Below, piece after piece: positions 1-9,704 of a stretch of DNA of 64,000 nucleotides. The notes under the pieces are model-generated. The model worked only from the letters and a program-made list of their open reading frames with translations. It was not told the DNA's origin and searched no databases. The DNA is from Amoebophrya sp. A120 (taxonomy: Eukaryota > Sar > Dinophyceae > Syndiniales > Amoebophryaceae). The first letter of the stretch is position 1. Each line of letters starts with the position of its first letter. The stretch is taken from assembly GCA_905178155.1 (NCBI GenBank), contig CAJINV010000002.1, forward strand, positions 2,312,998 to 2,376,997. Reading direction: 5' to 3'. The translations under genes were made by a program, and so were the position numbers.

Positions 1-165
1 CTCGTGGCTTGGCACGGAACAAAACCAACTGATCCACCCCAGCTGCACGTCTTCCGAACCGGAGGATTGCGATTTGTCATCCTCATCCTGCTCCATATTT
101 CCGTCTATCAGGCTGTCCTTCTGGTTACCCCCAGCATTGTTATTCCCACTGTTCGGGTCCGCCAT
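1..165 (-). CDS. CSNK2B: Casein kinase 2 regulatory beta subunit, N-terminal exon (runs off the left edge)
   Basis: The minus strand from an ATG at 165 reads 55 codons to the window edge. An Asn/Asp/Ser-rich acidic leader is followed by LGWISWFCSVPSHE. This matches the start of CK2 beta, where an acidic Ser-rich N-terminus precedes a WISWFC segment. In the family, CK2 beta dimerises through a downstream zinc finger and tethers two catalytic alpha subunits; that part lies outside the window. The frame stays open well upstream of 165, but no in-frame ATG was found there, so 165 is the best start. The call rests on one short motif. Confidence 0.7.
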   Translation of the reverse strand, partial: MADPNSGNNNAGGNQKDSLIDGNMEQDEDDKSQSSGSEDVQLGWISWFCSVPSHE

Positions 166-1517
166 TTCGGTGTCGTGTCTCAAGAGGCTTCTGTGTTGCT
201 GCTGGGATGATGAGGCACTACTGCGGAGATGGTTTCTAGAGGTGCTCGGGGACGATCCGGTTCCTGCAGTAGATCCGACTCCACCGGGGGAGCGCTTGGT
301 CAACAAAATCCTTCGCGAGGTCCTGGCTGCGACGTTGCGGGGTCTTAGTTGCAATGCGTAAGCAGTTATGGTGGAGGGAGGTCGTGATGTGGTGACTACT
401 TTATTGTCGCTTAAACGTGAAAAATTTTCGTGGTAATTGTCGCGTTGTAAAATGTCAAAAAAAGATGCGGGGAAAAGGTCAAATATTACTCTTGTGAAAA
501 GGAAAACGTATACCGTCCTCTTCGAGACAAATGTACTCATTCAGGTGGAGCAACAGGATGCATAGAGAACGAAAATAAAGTATCTATCACCTAGTAGCGC
601 TATGAAAAAACTCTTTCTGAGGTCGGCCGTAATTCGGATGCGACTAAAAAGTATGTTTGAAGCACCTACTACTGAAGCAATATGAAGAGAGAGCTTCTGT
701 CACACGTCGCTAGGCAAATCCCATTTCCGTTTCGCTGAATGTCGCTGGTAAATTCATATGAGTCACGGCAAGTACTACTTAAAAACTTTGTTGTGGTTGT
801 GGTTGTAGTACTGTTTCAAACCGCTGCAACATGATCGGAACTGACGGCTATTCGATCCTCTATGTAATGGATTGATGAATATCGGTTCTGAGATCCTTTT
901 CAGTCTGTTTCAAAAAATACACGGAAAGCAAAAAGATAGACAGGGAGATCCATCGACTTCACGTCATCTAGTACGACCTCAGCTGCCGTTGAAAACAAGA
1001 ATCATCGCAGGGATGCTACCGCGCCGGCTGATAGAACAGAGCCAACAATCCCTGCTGCTACTTCTAGTAGCGGAGCAGGAAATAGATAGAGATGACCGTC
1101 TTCACGTCAAATCCATACATGAAGCAGATCTTTTTCGCGGAGTTGCGCTTCTTGTACTCATGTCACTGGGTAGGCTCACGGTCTGTGGTGGTTGGTGCAA
1201 TAAGCATGGGCTGCAAGTGTCTGATGTTGTGATACAAACAACTCTCTACTGATTTAGGTACTTGAAAAGAGGACTCAAAAAGAACTAGAGTTGCCTTTAC
1301 TTCAGGGGTGATGAGTGAGATAAAACAGGTTCTTCAGCTGCGGTGTGGTTGAAAAAATCGTTACAAGAAATCAAGTCACGAGATTTCCCGCACTGGAAGA
1401 TCAAGCGGAAAGAACTCTTTGTCGCATGTATGCAGTCCTGTTTCATCCCACGAAGACGTCGACTCGGAAGTGAAGAAGACGCATCGGAAAATTTCAAATG
1501 CTGTTGATGCATTCTTT
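166..1517. other. Intergenic region between CK2 beta and phosphoglycerate mutase
   Basis: This contains the 5' flank of the CK2 beta gene and the 3' flank of phosphoglycerate mutase. Short ORFs on both strands (872-1252, 1297-1512) show no recognisable motif. No introner ends, RNA genes or clear promoter elements were seen. Confidence 0.5.
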
Positions 1518-3922
1518 TTACTTCTTCTTCGTCTGATTCTTCACTTTCTCAATCGCGGCCGCGACCGTCGCTTCATCGCCCAGAAACTGCATGGAGACCA
1601 CCGGTTTCAAATCCGCGTCCAACTCGTACACGAACGGGATTCCGGTGGGGAGTATGAACTGCAAATATGTTGTCTGGGTCTGGAAACTTGTGTTGCTGAT
1701 GCTCGCATCCTAGGGCATGTTCCTGCACGGCATAACAGCATCAGAAGTTTTGCAAGGCTTGTCGTAGATTCTTTCATTCGTAAAACGCATGACGTTTCAC
1801 AGCATGACAGAGAAAGAAAAACTGCCCGCCAAGGGCATTCATTCGTTCGTTCGTTGTGGATCGGCTCTGCCGACCGGGTAACCCAACGCCTTGCATACAA
1901 GTGACCGACTTAGGCGAACCCCGTTGCGGGACATACAAATTGGCCGCACGGAAGGGCCCTAAGCGCTACATACATAGTTCACCCTAAGCGCCTACCACTT
2001 CGGTCTGGGACCTCGTCTACCTGATCCTGGGGGTCCACAGCGCACTAGCCCTTTGCTAGCATAAACAGTTTGGGTGCTACAGAGTGATCTAGCTCTCTCC
2101 TTTTAACAGTAAGGCCATCATAAATGTGCGCTAAAACGGGCTCGGGGCGCTCCGTACGGAAGGGAGCCTTACAGATCCCATTGTCCTTCTTACTTACTCG
2201 ATTCATGCATTACAGATTCCATTGTCCTTCAAATTTCGCATCACAAATCCAGAGGACCAAAACATATTTGCAATGCATAAGGAGATTCAATTCCATGATT
2301 TCCTCATTCGACATCTTGTCCAGGTGGCACCCATATCCTGTGCAAAAGTATCGTACTCGTATAAATGCGAATCTTGCATTACGAATCTTGTTCCCAAGGC
2401 AAATCTGCATTACAAATTTCATTTCTCATGCTGAGGAAATTTGTCATGCGATTTATACTAGTACGATACTTTTGCAGTCCATAAGACAATCCCGCGGAGA
2501 CTGTTTCCGTGGGCGGCGACCAGGATGGTTTTACCTTTAAAAAAATTGTAAAGGAAAGTTGGTTTTGGCACCATCCTAGACAGCAATATTCATGTCGACT
2601 CCGCAAGACAAACTCATCTTCACAACGAGATAGAAACCGGTTTGAGTTGTGTATGCATGTTACAAAAACCATTTTCACTATACCTTCCTTCAAGGCCGGC
2701 ACGATCGTGTTTTCCCAGAACGGCATGGTGCGCTTGATCGTCAATTCTAAAGACTCACACTTCGGAAACTCTTCCTCCTTCAGGTCCGCATACCGGGGGT
2801 CCTGCCGAATGGCCTCGAAGTACTCGTGTCCTTCCTCCATCGGCGGCGGTGGGGTGTCGAAGGACCGACGCCAGATCTGCACCTGGTCGGCTCCGTACTT
2901 TTCGACTGTCGCGGCCTTGTCGAGACCTGATAGATAAGTAGCTCTTAACAATTTGTCATGCGATCATGTGGGAATCATCGAGAAGACCATCTGTCATGCA
3001 AGACTCGCATGTCACAAACAAAACAAGCAGAGAAATAGATGACCCATTGACAACATACTTATTTGTATACCGGTCAGCCCGCCATAGTGCCGCTCGTTCA
3101 ACCGCCAGGTCTTTTCAATCGGCGGGGTTTGTCCCGCTTCGGAAAGAATAATGTCTATCCTGAGTAAAAACGTCCCCACCCCAAAGTCAAGTTGCGAACT
3201 CTGCAGCACAAATCCAGCAGTTTTGGAAGCCATGCATGACAAGTTCGTCTTTGTAGTGTAGTGCAGGTTAGCCAGGACAGTCGCATGACAAGCCCATCTC
3301 CTCATATTGTTTACAGCACTACAAATGCCAAAACACGACCGGAAATGCCTCTCATGTAGATGCGCATTGCAAATGTTCCTGTCGTTGCAAATCTGCATGA
3401 CAACTCTGGGGTGGGGACGTTTTTGCTCAGGATAATGTCCAGGGTTTTGTTTGCGCGGAGCAGGACGGAACTGTATGGATCGCAAATATGTCTGGGTCTG
3501 GCAGGGTGCCAACTTGTGATGCTGCCTTTGAATTCTACGCAGAATTTGTGTTGCATGAACAGCAAAAGAGGTCAAGTTTTTGCTAAGCGGAGACGGCATT
3601 TCTCATGCAGTATGGGCATCAGAAAGCCCTCAAAAGATCTGTGGTGCTAGGGCATGCATCACAGACGCCATGGCCTATGCAAAGTGAGCATGGCAAACAC
3701 CTGCATTCATGCAGACCCAGACATAAAAGTATTTGCATTCCATAAACTGTACGCCTGGTCGAATTTCAAGCCGGATTCCTTGATCGCAATCCCGCCCTTC
3801 TTCGCTTCCTCGAGCCCCGCTTCGGACAAATCCGCGTCGAACCAGCCGCAGAAGAGATTTTTCAAGTTCCATTCCGATTCCCCGTGGCGGACAAAAACGA
3901 TTTTGTACTTGGACTCCGGCAT
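1518..3922 (-). CDS. PGAM: 2,3-bisphosphoglycerate-dependent phosphoglycerate mutase, seven exons
   Basis: Glycolytic interconversion of 3- and 2-phosphoglycerate. Exons on the minus strand: 3922-3745, 3473-3435, 3155-3071, 2926-2684, 2534-2484, 2333-2280, 1652-1518. Visible motifs in order: the RHGESEWN catalytic histidine loop near residue 12, [35 protein letters not shown] with the second catalytic histidine, and the C-terminal [12 protein letters not shown] and QFLGDE. Four introns are introners (1653, 2334, 3156, 3474). Two are GT-AG introns: 2927-3070, ending CTATCAG, and 2535-2683. Removing each introner plus one 5-nt duplication gives exactly 254 residues, the size of animal PGAM1. 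The exon ending at 2484 and the exon beginning at 2333 are joined across a weak duplication, so one or two residues there are uncertain. Confidence 0.95.
1653..2279. mobile_element. Long introner, TGTCTGGGTCTGG family, with foreign interior
   Basis: The left end is TATGAACTGCAAATATG and the right end is ATATTTGCAATGCATA. The flanks GGGAG and AGGAG are an imperfect 5-bp duplication. At 627 bp it is more than twice the usual ~265 bp. The interior from about 1880 to 2170 lacks the usual introner words and is GC-richer. It forms the last intron of phosphoglycerate mutase. Confidence 0.8.
2334..2483. mobile_element. Introner, CAAAAGTATCGTACTCG family (short, ~150 bp)
   Basis: The ends TATCCTGTGCAAAAGTATCG and CGATACTTTTGCAGTCCATA are inverted repeats. 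The 5-bp flanks no longer match, suggesting an older insertion. It is an intron of phosphoglycerate mutase. Confidence 0.8.
3156..3434. mobile_element. Introner, AAAAACGTCCCCACCCC family
   Basis: The ends TATCCTGAGTAAAAACG and CGTTTTTGCTCAGGATA are inverted repeats, flanked by a perfect duplication ATGTC. It is an intron of phosphoglycerate mutase, 279 bp. Confidence 0.92.
3474..3744. mobile_element. Introner, TGTCTGGGTCTGG family
   Basis: It starts TATGGATCGCAAATATG and ends ATTTGCATTCCATA, flanked by a perfect duplication AACTG. It is the first intron of phosphoglycerate mutase, 271 bp. Confidence 0.92.
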
Positions 3923-4698
3923 TTTGTTTTTGGGTGGAAGTTTTTGTGGACGAAGTAAAGTTCGTGGCGTTCGACAAAGAAACTGAAACGTCGAGCAGGA
4001 GAAGGGCCTTCTTGTAAAGTATCCAATTGTGATGTCGTTGAAGAAAAGGTTGTTGATGCTCGGTCGTACTAGTTCTCAAAAAATCTCAAAGTCAAACTAC
4101 TCTACTGGTGATCTATAATAAACAGTTGAACTCTGAATATATGTATCGTTGCTGGTACTAGCGATAGTAAAAGTGCAGTTGAACTGAAAATAACAGGCTC
4201 CGGTGACCACCGAAATCGCGTAGTAGCAAACCGTTGCTTTGATCGTGATCGCGTCAATCTCATGAGATCTTTGGTGCTGATCGTGATTTTTTCAGTCGGA
4301 ATACCACGTAGTCTCGTATGGTTTGAACACAGCGGCAGATGAGTTCGTTTCGCCGACAAAAGCCGACCGATAGGCGACGTGACATGATTGAGATAAAACG
4401 TCTCAGCCTCTTGTCTCCGTTTGTTAATATACTGGGGTGCTAATAATTCATGGGGTTTCATTCGTTCTGGTAAATAAGATTGAAAAGCTGTTGTGGTTCG
4501 TGGTTATGTCGCTGGTGATGAAGAATACTTCTGCTTTTTGATGGGATCATCATGACGGGTACTTACATTCACCTTCAAAAAGTTGTTGCTCATGTGTTCA
4601 TCGTGGCTCAAGAAGTACACCGCTAGGTGGAGTCTGAGTGCTGCTATAATGACGAGCGTGCAGCTGGGAAAAGAAGAAAACTACTCACCAATTCACTT
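3923..4698. other. Intergenic region between phosphoglycerate mutase and the PX-domain gene
   Basis: This holds the 5' flank of phosphoglycerate mutase and the 3' flank of the PX gene. No conserved ORF, introner or RNA gene was recognised. Confidence 0.5.
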
Positions 4699-7236
4699 TC
4701 ACATCGCCACTTCCGCCTGTCCCATCTTGTGCCCACCCCCGGTCGCATAAGCGTCTAACTCCTCTTCCGTCAAAAACTGCGCTACTAACTGTTATCAAAT
4801 GTAAAAGTGTCTGGGTCCGGAAGAAAAAGAATGCAACTTGTGATGCTGTATTTGGATTCCAAAAAAATCTGTATTGCATGAGTACCAAAAGGAACGTAAT
4901 TTTTGCTACGCGGAGAGGGAATTTGTCATGCGGAATAGGCATCAAGAAGCTCTCAAAAAATCTGTGATGCTAGGGCATGCATCACAGACATCAGGGCTCA
5001 TGCAAAACGTGCATGACAAGTGTCAGAATCTCCCAGACCCAGACATTTTTGCAATCCATAACTGTCCCGGGTCGACGATGCCCAGGTCTGGTTTCAAATT
5101 TTTCGTGAACTCCGCGAAGGACGGTATCCGAAGGAAAGTTGATACCGCACACAAGCAAACGCTAACCATGCAACACAGGATTAATAAATGCTACCTCAGA
5201 CAGCAATACAAATCTCACTTTGCTTTGGGTATGTCATCAAAATTTGCCATCTGCGACGTGTGCGGCAATAAATCTGTATTGCATATCCGGGTCTAGTATC
5301 GAGCTCTTCTTCGTCGGGCCGTTTCCCTTTGAATCGGGCGAGCAGTACTGCGGCCATTTTTTCTCCATCTCTATCCCACGAAAAAACTGCTTCACTGTGA
5401 TGATTCTGTACGTTTTGCATCACAAGTTTGCTCTACATCACGGAGGAAGTTTGCCATGCGAGCTTCCTATGGGAAAGCTCGCCTACAAATGCATTATCTT
5501 GCATGTGTAGCAACACAAACACGCTTGCGATACATTTTCTGCATCACAAGTTCATTAGTGAAACAGTTTCCTCTTGCGATAATTTCCTCACTGACTTCAA
5601 TTTTCAAATCCTTCAACTCCGTCTTGATCAAATGGTCGTACCGCTGCTATGAATTGCAAAAGTATCGCACCTCTCGTAGCATTGTATGCAATACAAATTA
5701 GCTCAGCATGACAAATCCAAATGGAACTTGTCATGCGGATTCAGCTTCAGAGAGAGAGATCTGTAATGCATAAACGCAAGTACTACGAGTACGATACTTT
5801 TGCACAGGATAGCTGCAACCGGAAGTTGATTTCGATCTGGTCCACGCACTGCGGGGTTTGACCTAAATCCAGAAATCGCATCGACGCCGAGTTCACGAGT
5901 GTTTCTAACGCTTCTTCTAGCGAATTCTGCCCCGTAGCGGAAACAGGGTACAACGATCCGTCCCCGTCTTGCTGCAATAGCCCGGAATTTTCCAAGTACG
6001 CGTATAACCGCTGGTCGTCCGTTTCATCGCTGTCCGGGTCGTTCGGGTTTTTGTTCGCGTTTGATGTCCCATCGGTTGAAATAGAAGACCCGAGGTTGTG
6101 GTTCGGACTGTAATTCGGGTTCGGCGGGTAGCCGGCAAGCGCGGGAGGTTGCTGGTTTTGATTCGCATTCGCTGCTGCAGTATTCATTCCTTGTTGTGAA
6201 GGTTTCAAAGCGCTGAGTTGCTCTGGACTGGCTGGCGGCGGTTGATCCGGATTTGAATTTTGTTGATCTGTGGATGCCTGCTGGTCATTATTCTGCTGTG
6301 TTCTCACCACCGGCGGGCCGGAACTTGTCACCCCCGCGCCCTGGGTCACTGCGTTGGCGATACCAGATGCTCCTTGTTGCGCAGCAGCAGTATTTGATGT
6401 TCCGGGATTACCTGGACCTGTCCCCACTCCCCCTACGCTGTCGGAGTGGACTAATTTGCTGCCGTCGGAGCTTGGTACCAGTTCCAGAAACTCCGCGACA
6501 GCCAGCGTGCGGCAGTCGGTATCAAATGCAAATATGTCTGGGTCTGGAAACTTGTGATGCTGGTTGCGAAAGACGAGGACGCCTCAATTGACTGGCAAGC
6601 ATGACAAGTTTCGGAGGTGCTACAGTCTTGCCTTTTCTGCATGACAAAGCGACCTTCTGCACGACAGAAAAGTGGTGCCTTTGGGTAATGTGCATGACAG
6701 ACTTGAGAGTCATGTCCGACAAGCATGACAAACCTTGGATCTTTCCAGACCCAGACGTGTTTGCAGTTCATAATCGGGCTCGAGGATCAATACCCCGTTG
6801 AGGTAATGCTGTAGCTGCATCTGCCGCTGGTTGATAAACGCCTGGTCGTTGTTGCCGAACAGTCTTTTGCCGGGAAAATGGGGAAGTTGCACCGGGTACT
6901 TCTGCTTCAGCGTCTCGTTTAGCTCATGGAAGTGGCTATACCTGGAGGAAAATTGAAGATATATGAACTTGCAGTCGGCGTCCGCGTCGGGCTTCTTTTA
7001 TGCATGACAGACGGCTGCTCTGCTTTCTCTTTGAGCTGTATACATGGCGAAGTGTGATGCAAAAAGGCCAATAGTACTTACCTTTTCCCAATGTCCCACG
7101 ACTGTCCGTCCGGTGACATGACCCGCAAATGGTAAATCGTGTGCCCGGAAACGTTTGTGTTCTGGTAAATCATTGCCGTGTACGGGATCAAGGGGCTCTC
7201 CGGATCCGGAGAAAGATGCGCAGGATGGTCCGACAT
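4699..7236 (-). CDS. PX (phox homology) domain protein, seven exons
   Basis: PX domains bind phosphoinositides on endomembranes; sorting-nexin-like trafficking is the usual role, inferred here. Exons: 7236-7082, 6941-6773, 6519-5812, 5647-5582, 5371-5286, 5124-5061, 4792-4699. Together they encode 438 residues after removing five introners with one 5-nt duplication each. The first intron (6942-7081) is GT-AG. Residues about 20-105 carry the PX signature: VSGHTIYHLRV, then DIGKRYSHFHELNETL with the lipid-binding R-Y-S, a PVQLPHFPGKRLFG proline loop, and the helix INQRQMQLQHYLNGVL. A Gln/Asn/Pro-rich disordered linker follows (exon 3). The acidic tail ends VAQFLTEEELDAYATGGG. The ATG at 7236 begins MSDHPAHLSPDPE. 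No second domain (BAR, kinase) is visible. Confidence 0.82.
4793..5060. mobile_element. Introner, TGTCTGGGTCTGG family
   Basis: It starts TATCAAATGTAAAAGTG and ends TTTTGCAATCCATA, with a perfect duplication ACTGT. It is the last intron of the PX gene. Confidence 0.92.
5125..5285. mobile_element. Divergent introner, CCGCACAC terminal repeats
   Basis: The ends share TAT...CCGCACAC inverted repeats about 28 nt from each tip. The flanks GACGG and TCCGG are a weak duplication. Frame restoration in the PX gene needs removal of the element plus five bases. A single-copy type in this window. Confidence 0.6.
5372..5581. mobile_element. Introner, AAAAAACTGCTTCACTGT family
   Basis: It starts TATCCCACGAAAAAACTG and ends AGTTTCCTCTTGCGATA. 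The flanks ATCTC and ATTTC match at 4 of 5. It is an intron of the PX gene. Confidence 0.82.
5648..5811. mobile_element. Introner, CAAAAGTATCG family
   Basis: It starts TATGAATTGCAAAAG and ends CTTTTGCACAGGATA, with a perfect duplication GCTGC. It is an intron of the PX gene. Confidence 0.92.
6520..6772. mobile_element. Introner, TGTCTGGGTCTGG family
   Basis: It starts TATCAAATGCAAATATG and ends GTTTGCAGTTCATA. The flanks GTCGG and ATCGG match at 4 of 5. It is an intron of the PX gene just after the PX domain. Confidence 0.88.
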
Positions 7237-7559
7237 GGTTCGCCAGGGCGTCAATATAGTCGTGCTCGAAACTAAAAGACTTTCTACTTCTTTGGCAACA
7301 CAAGAGGCGTTTTCAATGCCGGAAGTGCTTTATGTTCAACATTGTAGTTCACAAGGAGGTTAGTGGTGCGCCTCTTCTTGCGCCAAAAAATAATTCGCAC
7401 GTTCATATATAGATCTTATAAATATCATGTAGTTCTTGTTCATAAGAGACGGCTTGATGGCACTGTCATCAGCAAATAATGACCTGACGTTTTACTTGAT
7501 GTAATCAAGTACACATCATGGAATCAATTCATGTAGGATCAATAGGAATCTCGGTCACA
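7237..7559. other. Upstream flank of the PX gene
   Basis: AT-rich spacer between the PX start codon and GC-rich island A. No gene or introner was recognised. Confidence 0.5.
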
Positions 7560-9475
7560 AAATACTGACTCATTTGGAAAGACGATATGGAGAGACGAAA
7601 CAAGAAGACGACGAAATGCAAGCCACGAGAGGGCCGGCGACACCCACGCAGCAGAACACATCGGCGTAGCAAAGAGTGCCGGCAATGCGCCCATCGTGTC
7701 CATGGGCCGCTGCCTTCTCGGCCGGCGATGTCAAACAATCGAATTCATGTCCGACCCGCCTCGGGGAGACGGGGCGCGCCTCACGCACAACGCGGGGAGC
7801 CGACTGCACATGCGTCGGGGCTGCAAGCAGGAGGGGGTGGGAGGCCTGCGCGCGTCCTGCTTCTCATCTTGATTGACCAGGGCGCCGTATGGTTTCGCCC
7901 GGGCGCGCCAAGCGGGGCCGGGGCGCGCGCACAGAAGGGCGACGGAACTAGTTGCCCAAACACGCACCGGGCGCCGGCCCGGTGGCTGCCACAACCGGGG
8001 GAAGAGAGCACGGCTCCGGAGCGAGTCTGCGTGCAGGCACCCCGCGCGGCGGCATAGAGCCGGCAAACCCGCCAGGGCAACAATTCTAGCAGGCGCGCCG
8101 GCAAGGGGCGCGCGCTCCACGCCTCGCGCGAAGCCGCCGACCGGACTCACAGCAGGGAGGGGGAACAGAGAGGGGGCCGGGGACAATCTCGCGGCGCACG
8201 CTTTTGATGCGGTGACCCGCCGGCCTCGCGCGCCCGACGCGCCTGCCGGCCCCCTTGCGGCCCCATTTTCTCCCATTTATAAATGGGCACGCTCGCACCC
8301 CACCAAAGCGGCCGCCGCCCCCGCGCTGCCAATTTCTTGCGGGCTGCAGACCGCGCCGCGCCTCCAGGGTATCCGGCGGGCTCGGCCAATGTGCGGCGGA
8401 GCAACCAACCCCAGGCCCCCCGGCGCTCTTTGTACTCCTGGCGCCCGTCGTTCATTTTCGCCAAAACCGGGAAAGCCTCAAGCAACTGCGGGGCCGCGCG
8501 CCTGGGGCGGCACACAAGACCGGGCCGCGCGCCACCGGCAAAGCGCCTGCGCCTGCCAGGGCGCGTAGATGGCTCGCCCGGTGAGATCGGTCGCGCGCCG
8601 GTGCATGCCCATCGCGATCCACTGCCAGACCAGCCGGGCCAGGCCGGTTGACCCTGTTGCCGTGCTTGAAAACCCCGCCTGCGAAGCCACTCGGTGCAGG
8701 CGTCTCCTCATACGAAAAGAACCTCGCACGATACGCCCCTACTACCAAGCGTCTTGATGTCTTCCAACCTGTTTTGCACCAAGTTGGCGCTGTCGTATCT
8801 TTCCTGTAATCCTGCGCAGGTGTGAGAGGTATGCGCGACGCGTTCAGCCTAATCTCGCCGCTGACATACACCGTCTTCCCGCCGTTGTGGTATTGCGGAC
8901 AAGCCTTCCCCGCTTGCGGCGCGTCGGCGAAGTGGGGCATCGATCCAAAGTGGGCACGATCGCGCTCGGCGCCACTGAAGAGCTTGCTGCACCCCGGACA
9001 AGGTCACGGGCGGCGGGCGCGCGCCGAAGCCCGGCAAATGGCTGCGGGCATGCTCCGACCGCCGCCCCACCAATGGCGGCGATGGCTCGGGTCGCTGGCT
9101 CCGGAGCCTACCCGCTCCCGGTAGCTACGATGCCCCCACGACGCCCGCCCCCGCTGCAAGGGAAGGCCGGCGCCTCAGGCTGCACGCACGGCACCGCGGC
9201 AGACGGGCGCGGCGTCTCCGGCCCCCAGTACCGGCCGGCGGCTGTCGCCTTTCACGCGCGAAATCTGGCCCAGCCGACAGAATGCAGGCGGTGAAAGGTC
9301 AAGGGGGTAAAACAAGCGGCGGAGCCCTAACCAGCCTGCAGTCCATGCGCAAACACAATAACGCGAGCCGCCGCACTGCAGCGCAGCTGCTGTCATCGAC
9401 GTCTGCTGCAAGAGCCTGGGAACACAGTGTTCAAAACTTTCAACTGCCACCTCCTTCGTCATTTTCTCTTTCGTC
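7560..9475. repeat. GC-rich island A
   Basis: An abrupt switch to very high GC, with runs such as GGCGCGCC and GGCCGGC. Long overlapping ORFs appear in nearly all frames only because stop codons are rare. One minus-strand stretch near 8680-8940 (GKTVYVSGEIRLNASR) is more protein-like but has no recognisable family. The base composition contrasts sharply with the flanking genes. Edges are approximate. It is probably an inserted element by analogy with the island nested in the introner at 55001-56000. Confidence 0.55.
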
Positions 9476-9704
9476 TAGTATTTGATTCGTTCGACATACA
9501 ACTAGTACTACGCTGCCGCTGCTGATCAATTGCGCGGCCAAAACAAATTCGCAGCTGCCCATCACGAGGCATTTACTCATTCAACGCACATTGCATGTCT
9601 ATGATCGCTTCGACATTCTTGATTCAATTGCCCTGCATCCGGTTCATTTCGAATCTTGATGTTGTTCATTCTCTAATTATGCTTCTCAGCGATAACTCGT
9701 TTGC

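Noticed and set aside
1917-2000. Similarity between the PGAM introner core (AAGGGCCCTAAGCGC) and nested island F (CCTAAGGGTGGGCCC)
   Set aside because: Only short GC-rich words match; not enough to call homology.
7587-8584. Long plus-strand ORFs in GC-rich island A (and similar ones in B-E)
   Set aside because: They overlap open frames on both strands, are Arg/Pro/Gly/Ala-rich, and reflect the scarcity of stop codons in GC-rich DNA; no motif was recognised.
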